A stretch of 64,000 nt of DNA from Cryptomeria japonica (Eukaryota > Streptophyta > Pinopsida > Cupressales > Cupressaceae): positions 204,783,864 to 204,847,863 of the forward strand of contig NC_081409.1 in NCBI RefSeq assembly GCF_030272615.1, in the 5' to 3' direction. Each line of letters opens with the position of its first letter. Within the stretch, counting starts at the first letter, position 1. A model generated the notes under the pieces. The model was not told the DNA's origin, searched no databases, and worked only from the letters and a program-made list of their open reading frames with translations. Both the position numbers and the translations under genes were made by a program. This document shows, piece after piece, positions 35,600-49,389 of this stretch.

Positions 35600-37188
35600 T
35601 GATAACTTAATGATGAACGAATAGTACCAAACTAGTACTGAGAGGGGGGGTGAATCAGTACAGACAAAAACACTGTCTTAAACCGGTTTGTCAACTAACA
35701 CTTATGCACTGACAGACAAACAGTAGCACCGGTCCTTCAACAGAGTTCAACCGACAAAACCCAGTATAACTGAGACAAGCAAAGACCGGTTGACACTTAT
35801 CTTCTCATATAATCTAACTCTTCATTCCCATTTCACCCTAATGCATGAATAGGCAATCTACCATCAAAGATGTACATATTACTGCAAGATCAACATGCAT
35901 CACCACTTAACAAAAAACAATCATAACATCACATGAAGAAAGCATCACACTTGACACACATATTTTTCATGTGGAAACCCAACTGGGAAAAACCACGGTG
36001 GCGATGAATACCCACAAGCTTATTTCTGAACTCTTTAGAAGTCCGCTCTGTTAGGAGCCTTGTCCGGTTAAAGACAAATACAATAGGTTCTGTTAGGAAC
36101 CGATCTTGTTAGGGATCACTCGGTTAAGGGATGGCTACAATACCCAGTTAAGGGTTAAACCCTATTAAGCGTACCTTGTTAGAGGATTTCAAGAACTCAA
36201 TAGCTAAAGGATATCAATGACTCAGTAGCTTCGAGTTACCTCGTTAGAGGATTTTCAACAAGCCGATTAAGGCTACCCTGTTAGGGGATTTCACAACTGT
36301 TGAAGTGGTTAAAGATCAACAAGTATATCAATGACCTAATAATAGCACTCAATGCCAATGCAGATCCGCTTAAGCTCCTCTTCACCTTCTGTACTTACAC
36401 TCTACAGATATGACTTCTCTCCTCTGGTCTGGCAAGAATTATGTATCTCTTCTCTTAGATACACACACACAACTTTTACCAACAACTTTAGAAAGAAGCA
36501 CAACATCGACCTTGTAGGACAACAGATAGGTCGGTAGCATAAACCCTAAACCCTAGACCTGTTAGGTTAAGGAATTTAAACGATTCAATCCTGACCGTTG
36601 ATCATATTGTATTAAATGCAACATATCTTGAATAAATCTCAAGACATTCTCCATTGTTCATTATCCACCGATTTCATGGCGGCTGATAATCCATCACGCA
36701 TTTTCACCGTTTACAAACTTCACACATTCCCGAGGTAGATAGGGATAGTCTTCTTCATGCAAGATCCTTCACACGCACAAGGCTAACGTGGCAACATGAT
36801 CTGTTCTTTGTTATACTACTAACTCATCACACAAAGATCACTGATTGACTCAGACAGGCTTGAGGTACTCCAACTGGAAATCCTGAAGTGGAAACTACCT
36901 ACCAACCGGTAGTCATACAATGCTTCCATGTTCTGGTTCCCATGACTACATGCCAGTTCACCTTGACATGCCAGATCATCTTGAACAAATATACTGCTTT
37001 ACTTTGGCATATATATCGGTTCTCACATATGTCGGTTCTCTCTTCATATCACATATTGACATCAATGACAACATACAATATCAATATCGGTTCTCACATA
37101 TGCTAGTTCTCTCTTCATATCACATATTGACATCAATGACAACATACAATATCATTATATCCTCATACCGGTTCACATAATGCCAACA
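35600..37188 (-). repeat. 5' LTR of element A
   Basis: 1,589 bp, partner of 19777-21368 with scattered substitutions (for example the G-run is shorter). Ends TGCCAACA at 37188 and is followed by satellite. Confidence 0.9.
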
Positions 37189-39480
37189 CATATGACCCAT
37201 AACAACACTATATGATGTCCTAAGGGGTCATAAAATACCATATGACCCCTTAGGACACCATATGACGCATAACAATACCATATGGTGTCCTAAGGGATCA
37301 TAAGACACCATATGACCCCTTAGAACACAATATGACCCCTAACGACATCATATAGTGTCCTAAGGGGTCATAGGACACCATATGACCCCTTTTGACATAA
37401 TATGACCCCTAACAACGTTATATAGTGTCCTAAGGGGTCATATGGTGTCCTAAGTGGTTATAGAATGCCATATGACCCCTTAAGAAACCATAAGACCCAT
37501 AACGACACCATATGATGTCCCAAGGGGTCATATGGTGTCCTAAAGGGTCACAGGACACCATATGACCTCTTAGGACATAGTATAACCCCTAAGAAAACCT
37601 AATGGATCATATTGTGTCTAAGGGATCATACAATTTCCTATGACCCCTTAGGACACAATATGACCCCTTAGCACACCATACAACCCCGAATGACACCATA
37701 TGGTGTCCTAAGGGGTCATAGAACACCATATGACCCGTTCGGACATAATAGGGGTCATAGGATGTCATATGACCACTTAGGACACCATATGACCCATTAG
37801 ATGTCATTAGGGGTTATATTGTGTCTTAAGGGTTCATATGGTGTCCTATGACCCCTTAGGTGTTTTAGGGGTCATATTGTATCCTAACGGGTCATATGCT
37901 ATCTTATAACACCTTGGGATACCATATGACATTTTATAACCCCTTAGGATATCATATGGCATCGTTAGGGGTTATATGGTGTGCTAAGAGGTCATATTGT
38001 ATCTTAAAGGGCCATAGGACATCATATGACTCATTAGGACACCATATGACCCCTCAGGTGTTGTTAGGGGTCATATTGTGTCCTAAAGGGTCATATGGTG
38101 TCTCATGAAATTTTAGGACTCCATATGACACCTTAGGACAACATATGATGTTGTTATGGGTCTTATGGTGTCCTAAGGGATCATATGGTGTTCTATGAGC
38201 CTTTAGGACACCATATGGTGTTGTTAGGGGTCGTATGGTGTGTTAAGGGGTCATATGGTATCCTATGACCCCTTAGGACATAATATGACCCCTAACAATA
38301 CCTAAGGGGTCATATGGTGTCCTAAGGGGTCATAGGATACCATATGACCCCTTAACACACCATATGACCCCTAACAACACCATATGGTGTCCTAAAGGCT
38401 CATAGAACACCATATGATCCCTTAGGACACCATAAGACCCATAACAACATCATATGTTGTCCTAAGGTGTCATATGGAGTCCTAAAATTTCATGAGACAC
38501 CATATGACCCTTTAGGACACAATATGACCCCTAAAAACACCTGAGGGGTCATATGGTGTCCTAATGAGTCATATGATGTCCTATGGCCCTTTAAGATACA
38601 ATATGACCTCTTAGCACACCATATAACCCCTAACGATGCCATATGATATCCTAAGGGGTTATAAGATGTCATATGGTATCCCAAGGTGTTATAAGATAGC
38701 ATATGACCCGTTAGGATACAATATGACCCCTAAAACACCTAAGGGGTCATAGGACACCATATGAACCCTTAAGACACAATATAACCCCTAATGACATCTA
38801 ATGGGTCATATGGTGTCCTAAGTGGTCATATGACATCCTATGACCCCTTAAGACAGAATATGACCCCCTAGCACACCATACAACCCCTAACGACACCATA
38901 TGGTGTCTTAAGGGGTCATAGGACACCACATGACCCATTAGGACACAAAATAACCCCAAACGATACCTAAGGGATCGTATGTTGTCCTAAGGGGTCATAT
39001 GGTGTTCTAAGGGGTCATAGGACACCATATGACCCCTTAGGACACCATACGATCCATGATGACACCATATGGTGTCCTAAGGGGTCATAGGACACCATAT
39101 GAACCCTTAAGACACAATATGATCTCTAACGACACCTTAGGGGTCATATGGTGTCCTTAGTGGTCATATGATATCTTATGACCCCTTAGCACACCATACA
39201 AACCCTAATGACACCAAATGGTGTCCTAATGGGTCATATGATACCATATGACCCCTTAGGATTCCATATGACCCATAACAATACCATATATTGTTTTCAG
39301 GAGTCATATGGTGTCCTAAGAGGTCATAGGACACCATATGACCCTTTAAGACACAATCTGATGCCTTAGCACACAATATGACCCTAACAACATCATATGG
39401 TGTCCTAAGGGTTCATAAGACACCATATGACTCATTAGGACACAATATGACCCCTAATGACACCTAAGGGGTCATATGGT
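37189..39480. repeat. 20-bp satellite array, right segment
   Basis: About 2.3 kb of the same flipping 20-bp monomer, more diverged than the left segment, ending at GGGGTCATATGGT. One longer-range inverted resemblance exists: 37896-38108 read forward and 38490-38702 read backward encode nearly the same translation, so the two are an inverted duplication of about 210 bp. Confidence 0.93.
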
Positions 39481-39483
39481 AAA

Positions 39484-40560
39484 GTTAGAGGTGAGGATAG
39501 GTATGACAGAGATATGGCATTTAGGGAAGAGAGAATTAGAGAGAATTGGGGGTAATTAGGGGTTGGGAGGAGAGGGGGGATGGGAAAGTATCAACAAAGG
39601 GAGAGAGGGAGAGATGAGGAGAGAGGTTCAAAGAGAGAGGTCTGGAGAGAAGATAATTAGGGGAACCGGAGGGGGGAGAGAGAGGGAGGGAGTATCAACA
39701 AAGGAAGAGGGGGGAGAGATGGGGAGAGAGCCCCCTGATTACCCTCTCTCTAGTCCATCTCTTTGTTAATACTTCCCTCTTCCCCTCTGCTCCCCCTAAT
39801 TATCCTCTCTCTATCACTCTCTTCACCTCTCTCCACATCTCTCTCTCTCCTTTTTTTGATACTTACTCTTCTCCCTCTCTTCTTATTCGATAATTACACC
39901 CAACTCTCTCTCACATTATTTATTTCCCTCAATTACCCTCGAACACCTCTCTCCTCCTATGGGTTTATAGATACTTCCCTCTCTGCCTCTCCCCACCCCC
40001 TAATCACTCTCTATGTCTCTCTTAACCTCTTTCCCCATCTCCCTTCTCTCTTTGTTGATACTTTCCCCTCTTGCCCTCTCCTCCTACCCCCTTATAATCT
40101 CAAACTCTCCCTCTCATTCTCTCTTCACCCCAATCACCCGCTCCCACTCTCTCTTTGCCTTCCACCTAATTACCTATATCTCTCTCTCTCTCACTCTCTC
40201 TTCCCCCCAATTAATCTATCCTTCTCACCTCTCTCCCCCTCTCCTTTTTTTGATACTTCCCTACGCCTCTCCTTGTCCCCTCTGAATTTTGTTGCTATAG
40301 ATGAGAAGGAAATGCAAAGAGACTAGTCTAGATCTTAAGGAAGAGAGAGTGACATAGAGGATGAAATTATGAATAGGTAGAAATATAAGCACCTTGTAGA
40401 GCTTGAGAGAATGAATGAGGTATTCAATGACAATTAGTGATATAGGTCTAGAGAGAGATGTATAAATATGGACAAAAGAGAGGGAGGAAGAAACAAACAA
40501 GTGGAGTGATAGGTTTAGGAGAGAGAGGTGGAGAAAGGAACAAACATAGATAACATGGTT
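39484..40560. repeat. GA tract, CT tract, GA tract with local palindrome
   Basis: Purine-rich to about 39735, pyrimidine-rich 39740-40270, purine-rich again 40310-40560. The region around 39737 is a long imperfect palindrome: GATAATTAGGGG...GTATCAACAAAGG on the left is mirrored by CTTTGTTAATAC...CCCCTAATTATC on the right. Open frames here are compositional. Confidence 0.8.
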
Positions 40561-41920
<1,360 letters not shown>

Positions 41921-41936
41921 ATATAGAACTTAGGAG

Positions 41937-42335
41937 AAATGGAGTGAATGAGAGAGAGAGCTGGGGGGAGAAAAAGTGAGAGAGAAAGATGACAAAGACA
42001 AGTAATAAAGAGATAGGTATATATAGAGAGAGAAATAGAGAGATAGAGATGCGGAGGGAGAAACGTGGAATGTATGTGTGTATATATATATGGAGAGAGT
42101 GATAAAGAGGAAAGGAGAGGAGGGGAAATAAAGAGATAAGAGAGTAGTTGAAAGATATAAAAAGAGGGAGTGATAGGGATAGTGGGGGGTGAGAGATGGA
42201 AGGAGATTGGGAGAGGGAGAGCAGGGGATAGAGCTAGAAAGAGAAACACAATGAGAAAGCAAGAGATGTAGAGATAGAAAGATAAAGATATAGGTCCAAG
42301 TGAGATATATAAAGAGAGGTAGAGAGGGATATGTA
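41937..42335. repeat. GA-rich purine tract (right)
   Basis: About 400 bp of degenerate (GA)n beyond the right inverted flank. A simple inversion of the left side would predict a CT tract here, so the outer tract is in unexpected orientation. Confidence 0.85.
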
Positions 42336-43072
42336 TAAACATATTTCAACATAGTAATATTATATATAAACTAAATACATATACGATCACAATTTTTGTA
42401 CAATTATCCATTCATAGGCGCTCTTAAAATATAGAGATTTTTTAACATAAATAAAATGACACAAAAACAAATGCATATATCATCATAATCTTTTGACAAT
42501 ATGACCAAAATCTGTCTTTTGATATGATACAACATTTTAATAATTTTGATTATATTTTTTAAGAAAAATACCTACATACAATCATCAAATTTAGACCCTC
42601 CATACATTACACATTCCCTAGAAACATAATGTACCTATTCATTTAAATCTAACTTATTTCCATTAATATAAGTAAGAAAAATACATTCATTTACATAGTC
42701 TTAATTTCCTCATAAAATTATGTGGAAAATTGTATTTAAAAAATAAACAAAATAACTCATTACAAATTGGCATTTATGTTCAAAATGAGTTTCAACTATC
42801 ATAATTTAATTCATTGATTTATAAGTCAATTTTTTTTTTATTTTAATAGAAAGACAATACAAATTTGAAATCAAATGTCTAGCCATTAATTAGTTAAATT
42901 ATAATTTATATTTGATTTATACATAAAATGTTTGAGAATGAATTATACTCAAAATAAAGAGAACTATACCTCAATGGTAGAGAATTCTAATATTCATAAG
43001 AGAGGTTTCACATTCAAATTCTAATTAATCCATTAAAAAAATTATTAAAGTTTTCAAATGCAAAATGTGTCT
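42336..43072. other. AT-rich anonymous sequence
   Basis: No gene, LTR end or strong repeat recognised, apart from a possible tRNA-like fragment at 42961-43040. Confidence 0.5.
42961..43040 (+). other. Possible tRNA-derived (SINE-like) fragment
   Basis: ACCTCAATGGTAGAG resembles a tRNA A box and GGTTTCACATTCAAATTCT a decayed B box about 35 nt later, followed by an A-rich stretch. No cloverleaf could be completed. Confidence 0.25.
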
Positions 43073-43373
43073 TAAAATAGAATTTTAGAAAATGAATATT
43101 TAATTATAAACATATTAATAACTCAATGGTAAAACACTCTACATACATTAAAAAATATTAATTCTATTTAATTGATTAAAAATAACATATTAATATTTAA
43201 CAATAGCCTTCCAAAAAAAGAACAAAGTCTAAATAAGGTTGCTCTTAAAGTTAATCACAAATGGGTTCATTAAAGCAACATTTTTATGAACAAACTTGAG
43301 ATAACAGAATATTTACGATGTACTAGAACAATATTCTATTCTTAAAAAATAGAAACTATAAAGTGGGAGAGGA
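43073..43373 (-). other. 3' flank of peroxidase copy 2
   Basis: Collinear with 1124-1421 downstream of peroxidase 1, so the duplication unit includes 3' sequence. Confidence 0.6.
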
Positions 43374-43641
43374 TTAAAGCTCTGCAAAATCTATATCATC
43401 TTCCACCACAATAGTGATGGAAGGAGTTGGATTTTGTGCAGAACAATTGGTTCTAATTTCTCCTTTGGTGCCTGTCACTACACTTAGTTGACCCATTTTG
43501 GCCATGGCCAAAGCAAATTTCTCAAAGAAGAGATCTTGGTCGAGGGCAAAGTCTGTGACAATTTGTTGGGTGCGAGAGTCTGTGTAAAGATCTTGATCAG
43601 AGGTGAAGAGGCCTTCTCGATTCATGAGATTCACATAATAC
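43374..43641 (-). pseudogene. Peroxidase copy 2, 3' half of exon 4
   Basis: Encodes the C-terminal part of a class III peroxidase closely similar to peroxidase 1, including REGLFTSDQDLYTDSRT and RTNCSAQNPTPS, with an intact stop at 43374-43376. The frame stops matching at the edge of element C; the exon resumes at 62978. A perfect duplication AATAC (43637-43641 and 62978-62982) marks the insertion site. There is no other damage in this half. Confidence 0.92.
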
Positions 43642-44129
43642 TGTAGACGTATAAAAATGACCATATTCCTAAATGAATATTTTATGTTCATTTATCTATT
43701 TAATTAAATCCAATTTAATTAAATTACCTGTATTCCTCTATTTAATTAAGTAAATTACTCAATTAAATTCACTATACCCATTTAATGAATAAATCATTTT
43801 ATTCAATTAAATCCCTTCTATCCACTTTTAATTAAATTCAAATTTAATTAAATAAGTTATCCTAAACTGAATAAATCTAATTTATTTAATTTCCCCAAAT
43901 TGCAACCAAATTGAATTAAATTAACTTTATTTCAATTAAATCCTATTATCCCTCCATCCACTTGCATTTTCCTACATCTTCCACTTGCATTCTAAAACCT
44001 ATTTCTAATCCCTTCTAGACTCTTCTAATCGCTTCTAATTAGCCTAACCCATCTTCTAAACTTTGTCACATCCCTAAACAAAGGGAAGTCACTTCTCAAA
44101 CCCTTAAAGTCTTTGATAACCATTAAAGG

Positions 44130-45339
44130 TGTAAAGCGGAAAAATCGAACCCTAGTTGTTCTCCCCTCCCCAACTCCAAGGAGAGAGAAGGGAGGTCACT
44201 AGGGTTGATGGTTTTCACTTGGGAGAGACTTTACATTCAAAAGAGGGGTTGAAACCCACAAGATCCAATCCCACACAATGCAGGATTGGATTCTAAATGA
44301 GTTTCAAGGGTTAAGACATCAAGGATACCCTCTTTTGTAAAGAATGTAGATAGAATGATTGAACTAGGAATGCATATAAAGTAAGAAAGATTCACTTATA
44401 AACAGAGATAGGGATACGGGATGAAGCTGCGGACCTGGAATTAGCAGTAAAATGTCGAGACGGTGTTGTTCTACAAATTTGAGCGAAAGTTGACGGGACG
44501 ATGGCGCCCGGCGTGCACACGGTCCTCCGAAAAAATCCGCGAAATGAAGGGGGATCTGTTCATCTTTGCACAAGGATTCTAGATCTTCAATTACAGCCGC
44601 GTACCTACAACCTACACACAGAAAAGAGAGGACGATTGGGGGGTTAGGGATTAGGGGTTTGCCTTTAGGTCAAACCCCAATTTTGGAATTAACCAAGAAA
44701 TGAGAATGCTGTAAATGTAAATGTTTGTAATGTAAACAAGTACCGATACCTTGTTGTAAGAATGTTTGTATTCTTACATGCGAAGGTGTAATGTATGTTG
44801 TATGTAATGTGTTGTAAGTGATCTCCTCTTCAATGGTTGAATCCTTGTCTTGAATGCAACACTTAGCCTTGAATGGAGACTTAGAATGCTCAATTGCTTG
44901 AAGGAATGCTTGAATGCTTGAATGTTTGAATGTCTGAATACCGCTTCCGCCTTTTGCACACATATATTTTTCCTCCTTTTTTCCTCCCTTTCTAGGAGAG
45001 GAAAAGTAGTTTATATACTTGTCAATTAGGGTTGAGAGACTGATTTTTCCAACCTTAGGCCAACCTAGAAACATTATTTTTCAATTTGCAAACTTCAAGA
45101 CCCGATGCCCAACAAGAGACCGGGCCCAAAATAGGGCCAAGGACCAGGGCGTTGGGCGCCATGGTCCCACCTCCCGGGACAGCAGGGTGCAAGGAGGGAT
45201 CAAGCCAGGGTGCTGAAAAATGCAGTTTTTGGTGTCACAAGCAGGTTTTGGGGTCTCCATTCAGGTTCAACATTGCGTCGCCATCGTGAAGACCCAAATG
45301 CAGTCAAAATTGCAAGTGTCGCAATTTTAGGACGCTACA
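44130..45339 (-). mobile_element. Solo LTR of family B, inverted, inside 5' LTR of element C
   Basis: On the plus strand it runs TGTAAAGCGGAAAAATCG to GGACGCTACA, the reverse complement of the element B LTR ends. Perfect duplication AAAGG (44125-44129 and 45340-45344). It carries the GGACCAGGGCG/CGCCATGGTCC inverted repeat and a minus-strand TATATAAA (45010-45017). Confidence 0.94.
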
Positions 45340-45758
45340 AAAGGCTTCAAGTCTTCAACCACTTAATTTTACAAAGTCTTCCAAACCATTAATGGTTAAT
45401 TCAACCCTCTTACATGGTTAGAGACTTTTTGCCTAACTTAACCTTCATCCAACCCAAGGGTCTCATCAAGCCTTTAATGCTTTGACCATGATTATTTCTT
45501 AATCATTTGCACAAGAGTTTATCCTTGGATTAACTCTTAATCCAATGGGTAATCTTAACTTAAGTTTGACCCTTACCCTCTAGATAACCATGAGGTCTTC
45601 TCAGGAATTTAATGCCTCCAACCCCTTCTCTCAACCCAACCCTATGTTGACATTTGTCACCATTTCATTGGTGCAAATTGCAAACATGGATTCCCAACTT
45701 TCAAACTCAACCCTTGATCAACTCTTTCAATCTTGACCATCCATTGCCCTATTTTTGC

Positions 45759-45766
45759 TATAAATA
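45759..45766 (+). promoter_or_regulatory. TATA box of element C 5' LTR
   Basis: TATAAATA in GCTATAAATAGAGCTTTC; identical in the 3' LTR at 62437-62444. Confidence 0.7.
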
Positions 45767-46303
45767 GAGCTTTCATTCCTCCATTTTAGAGATAGATCCA
45801 AGTTTGTAGTATCATACTTATGCTCAAATACATTCAAGCTTTCATTTCATATATGCTCATCATTTTAGCCTCTCTTTTAACTAGGAATTAGTCTAAATAT
45901 GCATGTTTAGAATACTTTCTATTATCATTAGCTTAAATAATTGAACTAATATAGTATGCTAGGATAGTTTGTTTACTAATCTTGTCATCTTATAGCTATC
46001 TTATTGCATTTCTAGAATCATGCATAGCTTATGATGCATCTCATATTAAAACCAACAAAAAACATCCCTCGTTCTTGCATTTGCCATCCCTAAACCATTT
46101 TTCTCAATGATCTGAGAGCAAAAACATTGGTTTGAGGGACCCTGTAAGATAGAGAACCATGTGACCAACCTTGGGAAGCTAAGTGATACTTCATTACTCC
46201 ATAGCTTGCACCAAGAAGTCATGTGAGTGTGTGAGCAAGGTTCCATAGAGCTCCGTTTTTCACATATTGAGTTCTATCGACCTGCTTTTCCTGCATACAT
46301 TTC

Positions 46304-46321
46304 TGGTGCCCACCGTGGGGC
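46304..46321 (+). promoter_or_regulatory. Candidate primer-binding site of element C
   Basis: TGGTGCCCACCGTGGGGC, four bases after the 5' LTR. Position and TGG start fit a tRNA primer site; the tRNA was not identified. Confidence 0.6.
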
Positions 46322-46387
46322 ATCACCCTATATATCAAATTGGTTTTTGAATTTAACCACTTTTGCAGGCATGCGGGAAAAATGAAT

Positions 46388-46662
46388 TAGCACGTTAAGT
46401 TAACTGTTTAGCGCATCCGGTTAACAGCCTAGCGCATTCGGTTTACTGTTCAGCGCTTGGAGTCCATCATCTAGCGCGTAAAGTCCATTTATTAGTGCAT
46501 AAGATTACTAATTTTTCCTGTAGGTCTCGGTGCGGAAGAAAAACAGAGTAGCGCTTTCGGCACACAGAGTAGCGCATCCTGAATAGAGTGTAGCGCATCA
46601 TATCCATCTTTTAGCGCATCTCTGTTATATTGTAGCACGTACAGTATTTTCTATAGCGCATC
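46388..46662 (+). repeat. TAGCGCAT motif cluster 1 in leader of element C
   Basis: About 12-13 copies of TAGCGCAT or near variants (TAGCGCGT, TAGCACGT, TAGTGCAT, TAGCGCTT), 15-45 nt apart, separated by unrelated sequence. The motif, not a longer unit, is what repeats. Confidence 0.85.
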
Positions 46663-48177
46663 ACAGACAGAAAAGAGAAAACCAATTTGTAACAAAAACT
46701 AAAATTTAGACTTGTGGAAGTCCATGAAATTTGCCTTTTTGCTAACAAATTGACTGGTTTTCTGCAGGTTACTGACAGTTGACTGCAGGTTTTGAATCCA
46801 TTTTATTTAGGCTAGAGTTAAAGTAAGTTTAAATTTTTACTAACTTTTCTAAGTTAGGCAAAAGTTCAAATTTCTTTCTTTTCTTGTTTAAATAAAATTG
46901 AACTCACTTTATTTTGGGCAAGTAAAACGAACAACAAATCAAAATCTTTTCTTGCTTTCCTAGGAGAAGATTTCTCAATTTGGGCTCTAAAAAGAACAAC
47001 ACAAAATTTTCTTTTTCGCAAAAATAGAGCTCAAAAAGAACCTCACCATCCTTTGGTGCATAAAAAAATCCACTTTCATTTTTGCAAAAGAAAGAACCTC
47101 ACCACAAAAGTTTTGTTACAATTAAAGAGGGAAGTGATTCCCCTTTTGTTTACCGATTTTTATTTGTTGACCAAATCGAACCTTTTGCTTTGTTGACGTG
47201 GTTATTTCCTTAGATTAAATAATCATTGCTTTGAGGAAGTAAACTTAACACCATGCTTTTCTTGGAGCAACATCTCCCAGTAGAGATTAGAAAATCACTG
47301 AATTGAAGGTTTAAAAAGAATTTGTGATTGTCTTGAATCGAAAGAGGAAGGTATATGCTCTCCCCTTAACTGGGTGATCCAAAAAACCAGACCTCTCTTA
47401 AAAAGCTTTCTTTCCTTCAAAAGCATTTTACATCCTTTAGCAGGCCTGCCTTTCCGAGGAGTTGAAATCAACTCTTAAAATCATTTATGACCGGTGTGAA
47501 GGGAACGACCTAAGTGGGAAACGTCTTTGATGCCAAGTATTCCAACCCACTATAATCAAAAGTGGAAAGTGACAAAAGTCCTTTTCAACAGTTGCACGCA
47601 GTGATTAACCTTCCCCCAGTATCCTCGAGATACGTAAAGCCTTTGTTCTAAAGGTTGGGAAGCCTCTTGAGGGAGTTTATCACTGATGGTCGAACGGGAA
47701 GCCTGCTTACGAACCATAGAAATAGAAGCTTTGAATCGAGTCAATAACCAGACATTTATAACATCATAGTGCAAGGGTGGGGAAGAATCCGCCCCCAAGA
47801 TTACTCACCATATATCTCCCAAGATAACTACTCAACTGTGAAGTGATTCACTTTGAGTTAATTTTTGGCAAAAGGCAAAAAAATGGGCGCCCTCTAGGGG
47901 TGACACGACTATTTGAGCTGACAGAGTATCAAGACTAGTGGGCTATGATGTTATTTATGACCTTTGAATAAAGAGTCTTTCTGAAGTGTATTATTCATAT
48001 CCAAACCTATTAAAATATTGGGGATTTGAACACATCCTCACAGAACATACACTTTTTGTTAGATTAGGCAAAATGGTTGTACTTTTTGTGCCGTGCTTGC
48101 ATTTACTACTTCAGAAAATCATCCATCAAACCTGAAAAAAATTCACAAAAACCAACCAAAGGAAAAATCAGGACAGT
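46663..48177 (+). other. Leader of element C between motif clusters
   Basis: About 1.5 kb without a convincing gene. The minus-strand open frame at 47556-47798 has no domain. The TAGCGC motif is absent from this middle part. Confidence 0.5.
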
Positions 48178-48535
48178 TTAGCGCATAAGAGAAACTTCTT
48201 AGCGCATAAGGTACTTTTGTTAGTGCATCCAACCATCAAGTTAGCACGTCAGTTCCAAACAGTAGCATTTTATCCCAAAATCAAAACAGTGTTAAAACAT
48301 TTAGCGCATCAGAAAAACAGTCTAGCGCGTGGAAGCTAAACATTAGTACATCAGGTTCACAAGTTAGCGCGTCATAGGCCCAGGCTAGCGCATGACTTTT
48401 TAAACAGGTAGAAAATAATTTTTTTGAACAGTCAAAACTTTAGCGCGTGTCTGGGGGCAGTCTAGTGCGTGTGGTCATTATTTTAGTGCTTGGAGTAATT
48501 TTGGTAACGCATTTCGTCCCTATTTTAGCGCGTGA
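48178..48535 (+). repeat. TAGCGCAT motif cluster 2 in leader of element C
   Basis: About 14-15 copies of TAGCGCAT/TAGCGCGT and one-mismatch variants on the plus strand, spaced about 15-35 nt. The cluster ends about 850 nt before the gag start. Confidence 0.85.
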
Positions 48536-49389
48536 TCAAAAACATATAGACAAAGGAAAAAACAGTGAGGAATTTTAAAAAATTTTGAAAACATTTTCAA
48601 AAGCCTCTCATTATCAAACAACATTTTTTACCAAAACAGAGTAGCGAAAACAAACTGTTAAAACTATTTCTTGATCTAAATTTGTGTCAAAACAAACATT
48701 GTAAAAATCCTAAACTGATCGCACGATAAAACATGTCTATCTTATCATAATCCAGAAACCTCATCATCAGTATCAACAAAATCCTTTACCATCTTACGGA
48801 TTTCATCTCAAAAACACTTGTTTAAAAATCTCAAGCTGTCAAATCAAGTCTCCATATCGGGAGGCTTTTATCCATATCATTTGACACGCTTTGTCATGAA
48901 GGGGCATCTAAACCTTCACTTTGATAGAGTAAGATTTGAAATTTTCCAAACAAAATCAACTGAATCCAAACAAATCAAAGGAAACCATTGATCACTCATG
49001 CATGACTAATCCCCATATTCTGAGAAGAAAGAACCTCTATCGTAACATCACGTTGAAGAAACAACAACCTAGTTTTTCCAAATTTATCAAAAGAAACAAG
49101 TTTTTATACGTCAATCATCAACTCTTCAAATATCATAGAAAATTCCTTCATCACATCAAACGCTATATCAAGAACAAATCCAACGAATTTAACAAGGAAC
49201 CTTTGAAAACTAGAGCATTCTGTCAAAAATCCGCATTCAGTCAATAAATTAATCGCGGGGGAAAGATTAATCCTACATTCTTCCCTGACGAGTGCATCAC
49301 CTACAACACACCTTGATTTGAACCACCAACCCCTGAGCAACACATCGAAGAGGATTTTGTCCCCTTTGTCACAGAAAGTTTTTACTAAA

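Larger units (their letters stand above)
19777..37188 (-). mobile_element. Element A: decayed Ty1/copia LTR retrotransposon
   Basis: LTRs at 19777-21368 and 35600-37188 flank gag-pol read on the minus strand. Flanking 5-mers are CATAA and CATAT (one mismatch), in satellite sequence. Domain order gag, protease, integrase, reverse transcriptase, RNase H defines Ty1/copia. Element B (23983-33752) is inserted in the integrase. With B and its duplication removed, the whole gag-pol lies in one frame, broken only by stop codons. Confidence 0.93.
43642..46299 (+). repeat. 5' LTR of element C, interrupted by a solo B LTR
   Basis: TGTAGACGTATAAAAATGAC to CTGCATACA. Without the 1,210-bp insertion and its duplication it measures 1,443 bp, against 1,402 bp for the 3' LTR. 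TATAAATA lies at 45759-45766. Confidence 0.93.

Noticed and set aside
19777-37188. Possibility that element A is an endogenous pararetrovirus
   Set aside because: LTRs, PBS and the integrase-before-reverse-transcriptase order show Ty1/copia; no movement or coat protein is seen.
47556-47798. Minus-strand 80-codon frame in the leader of element C
   Set aside because: No domain, short, within the leader.
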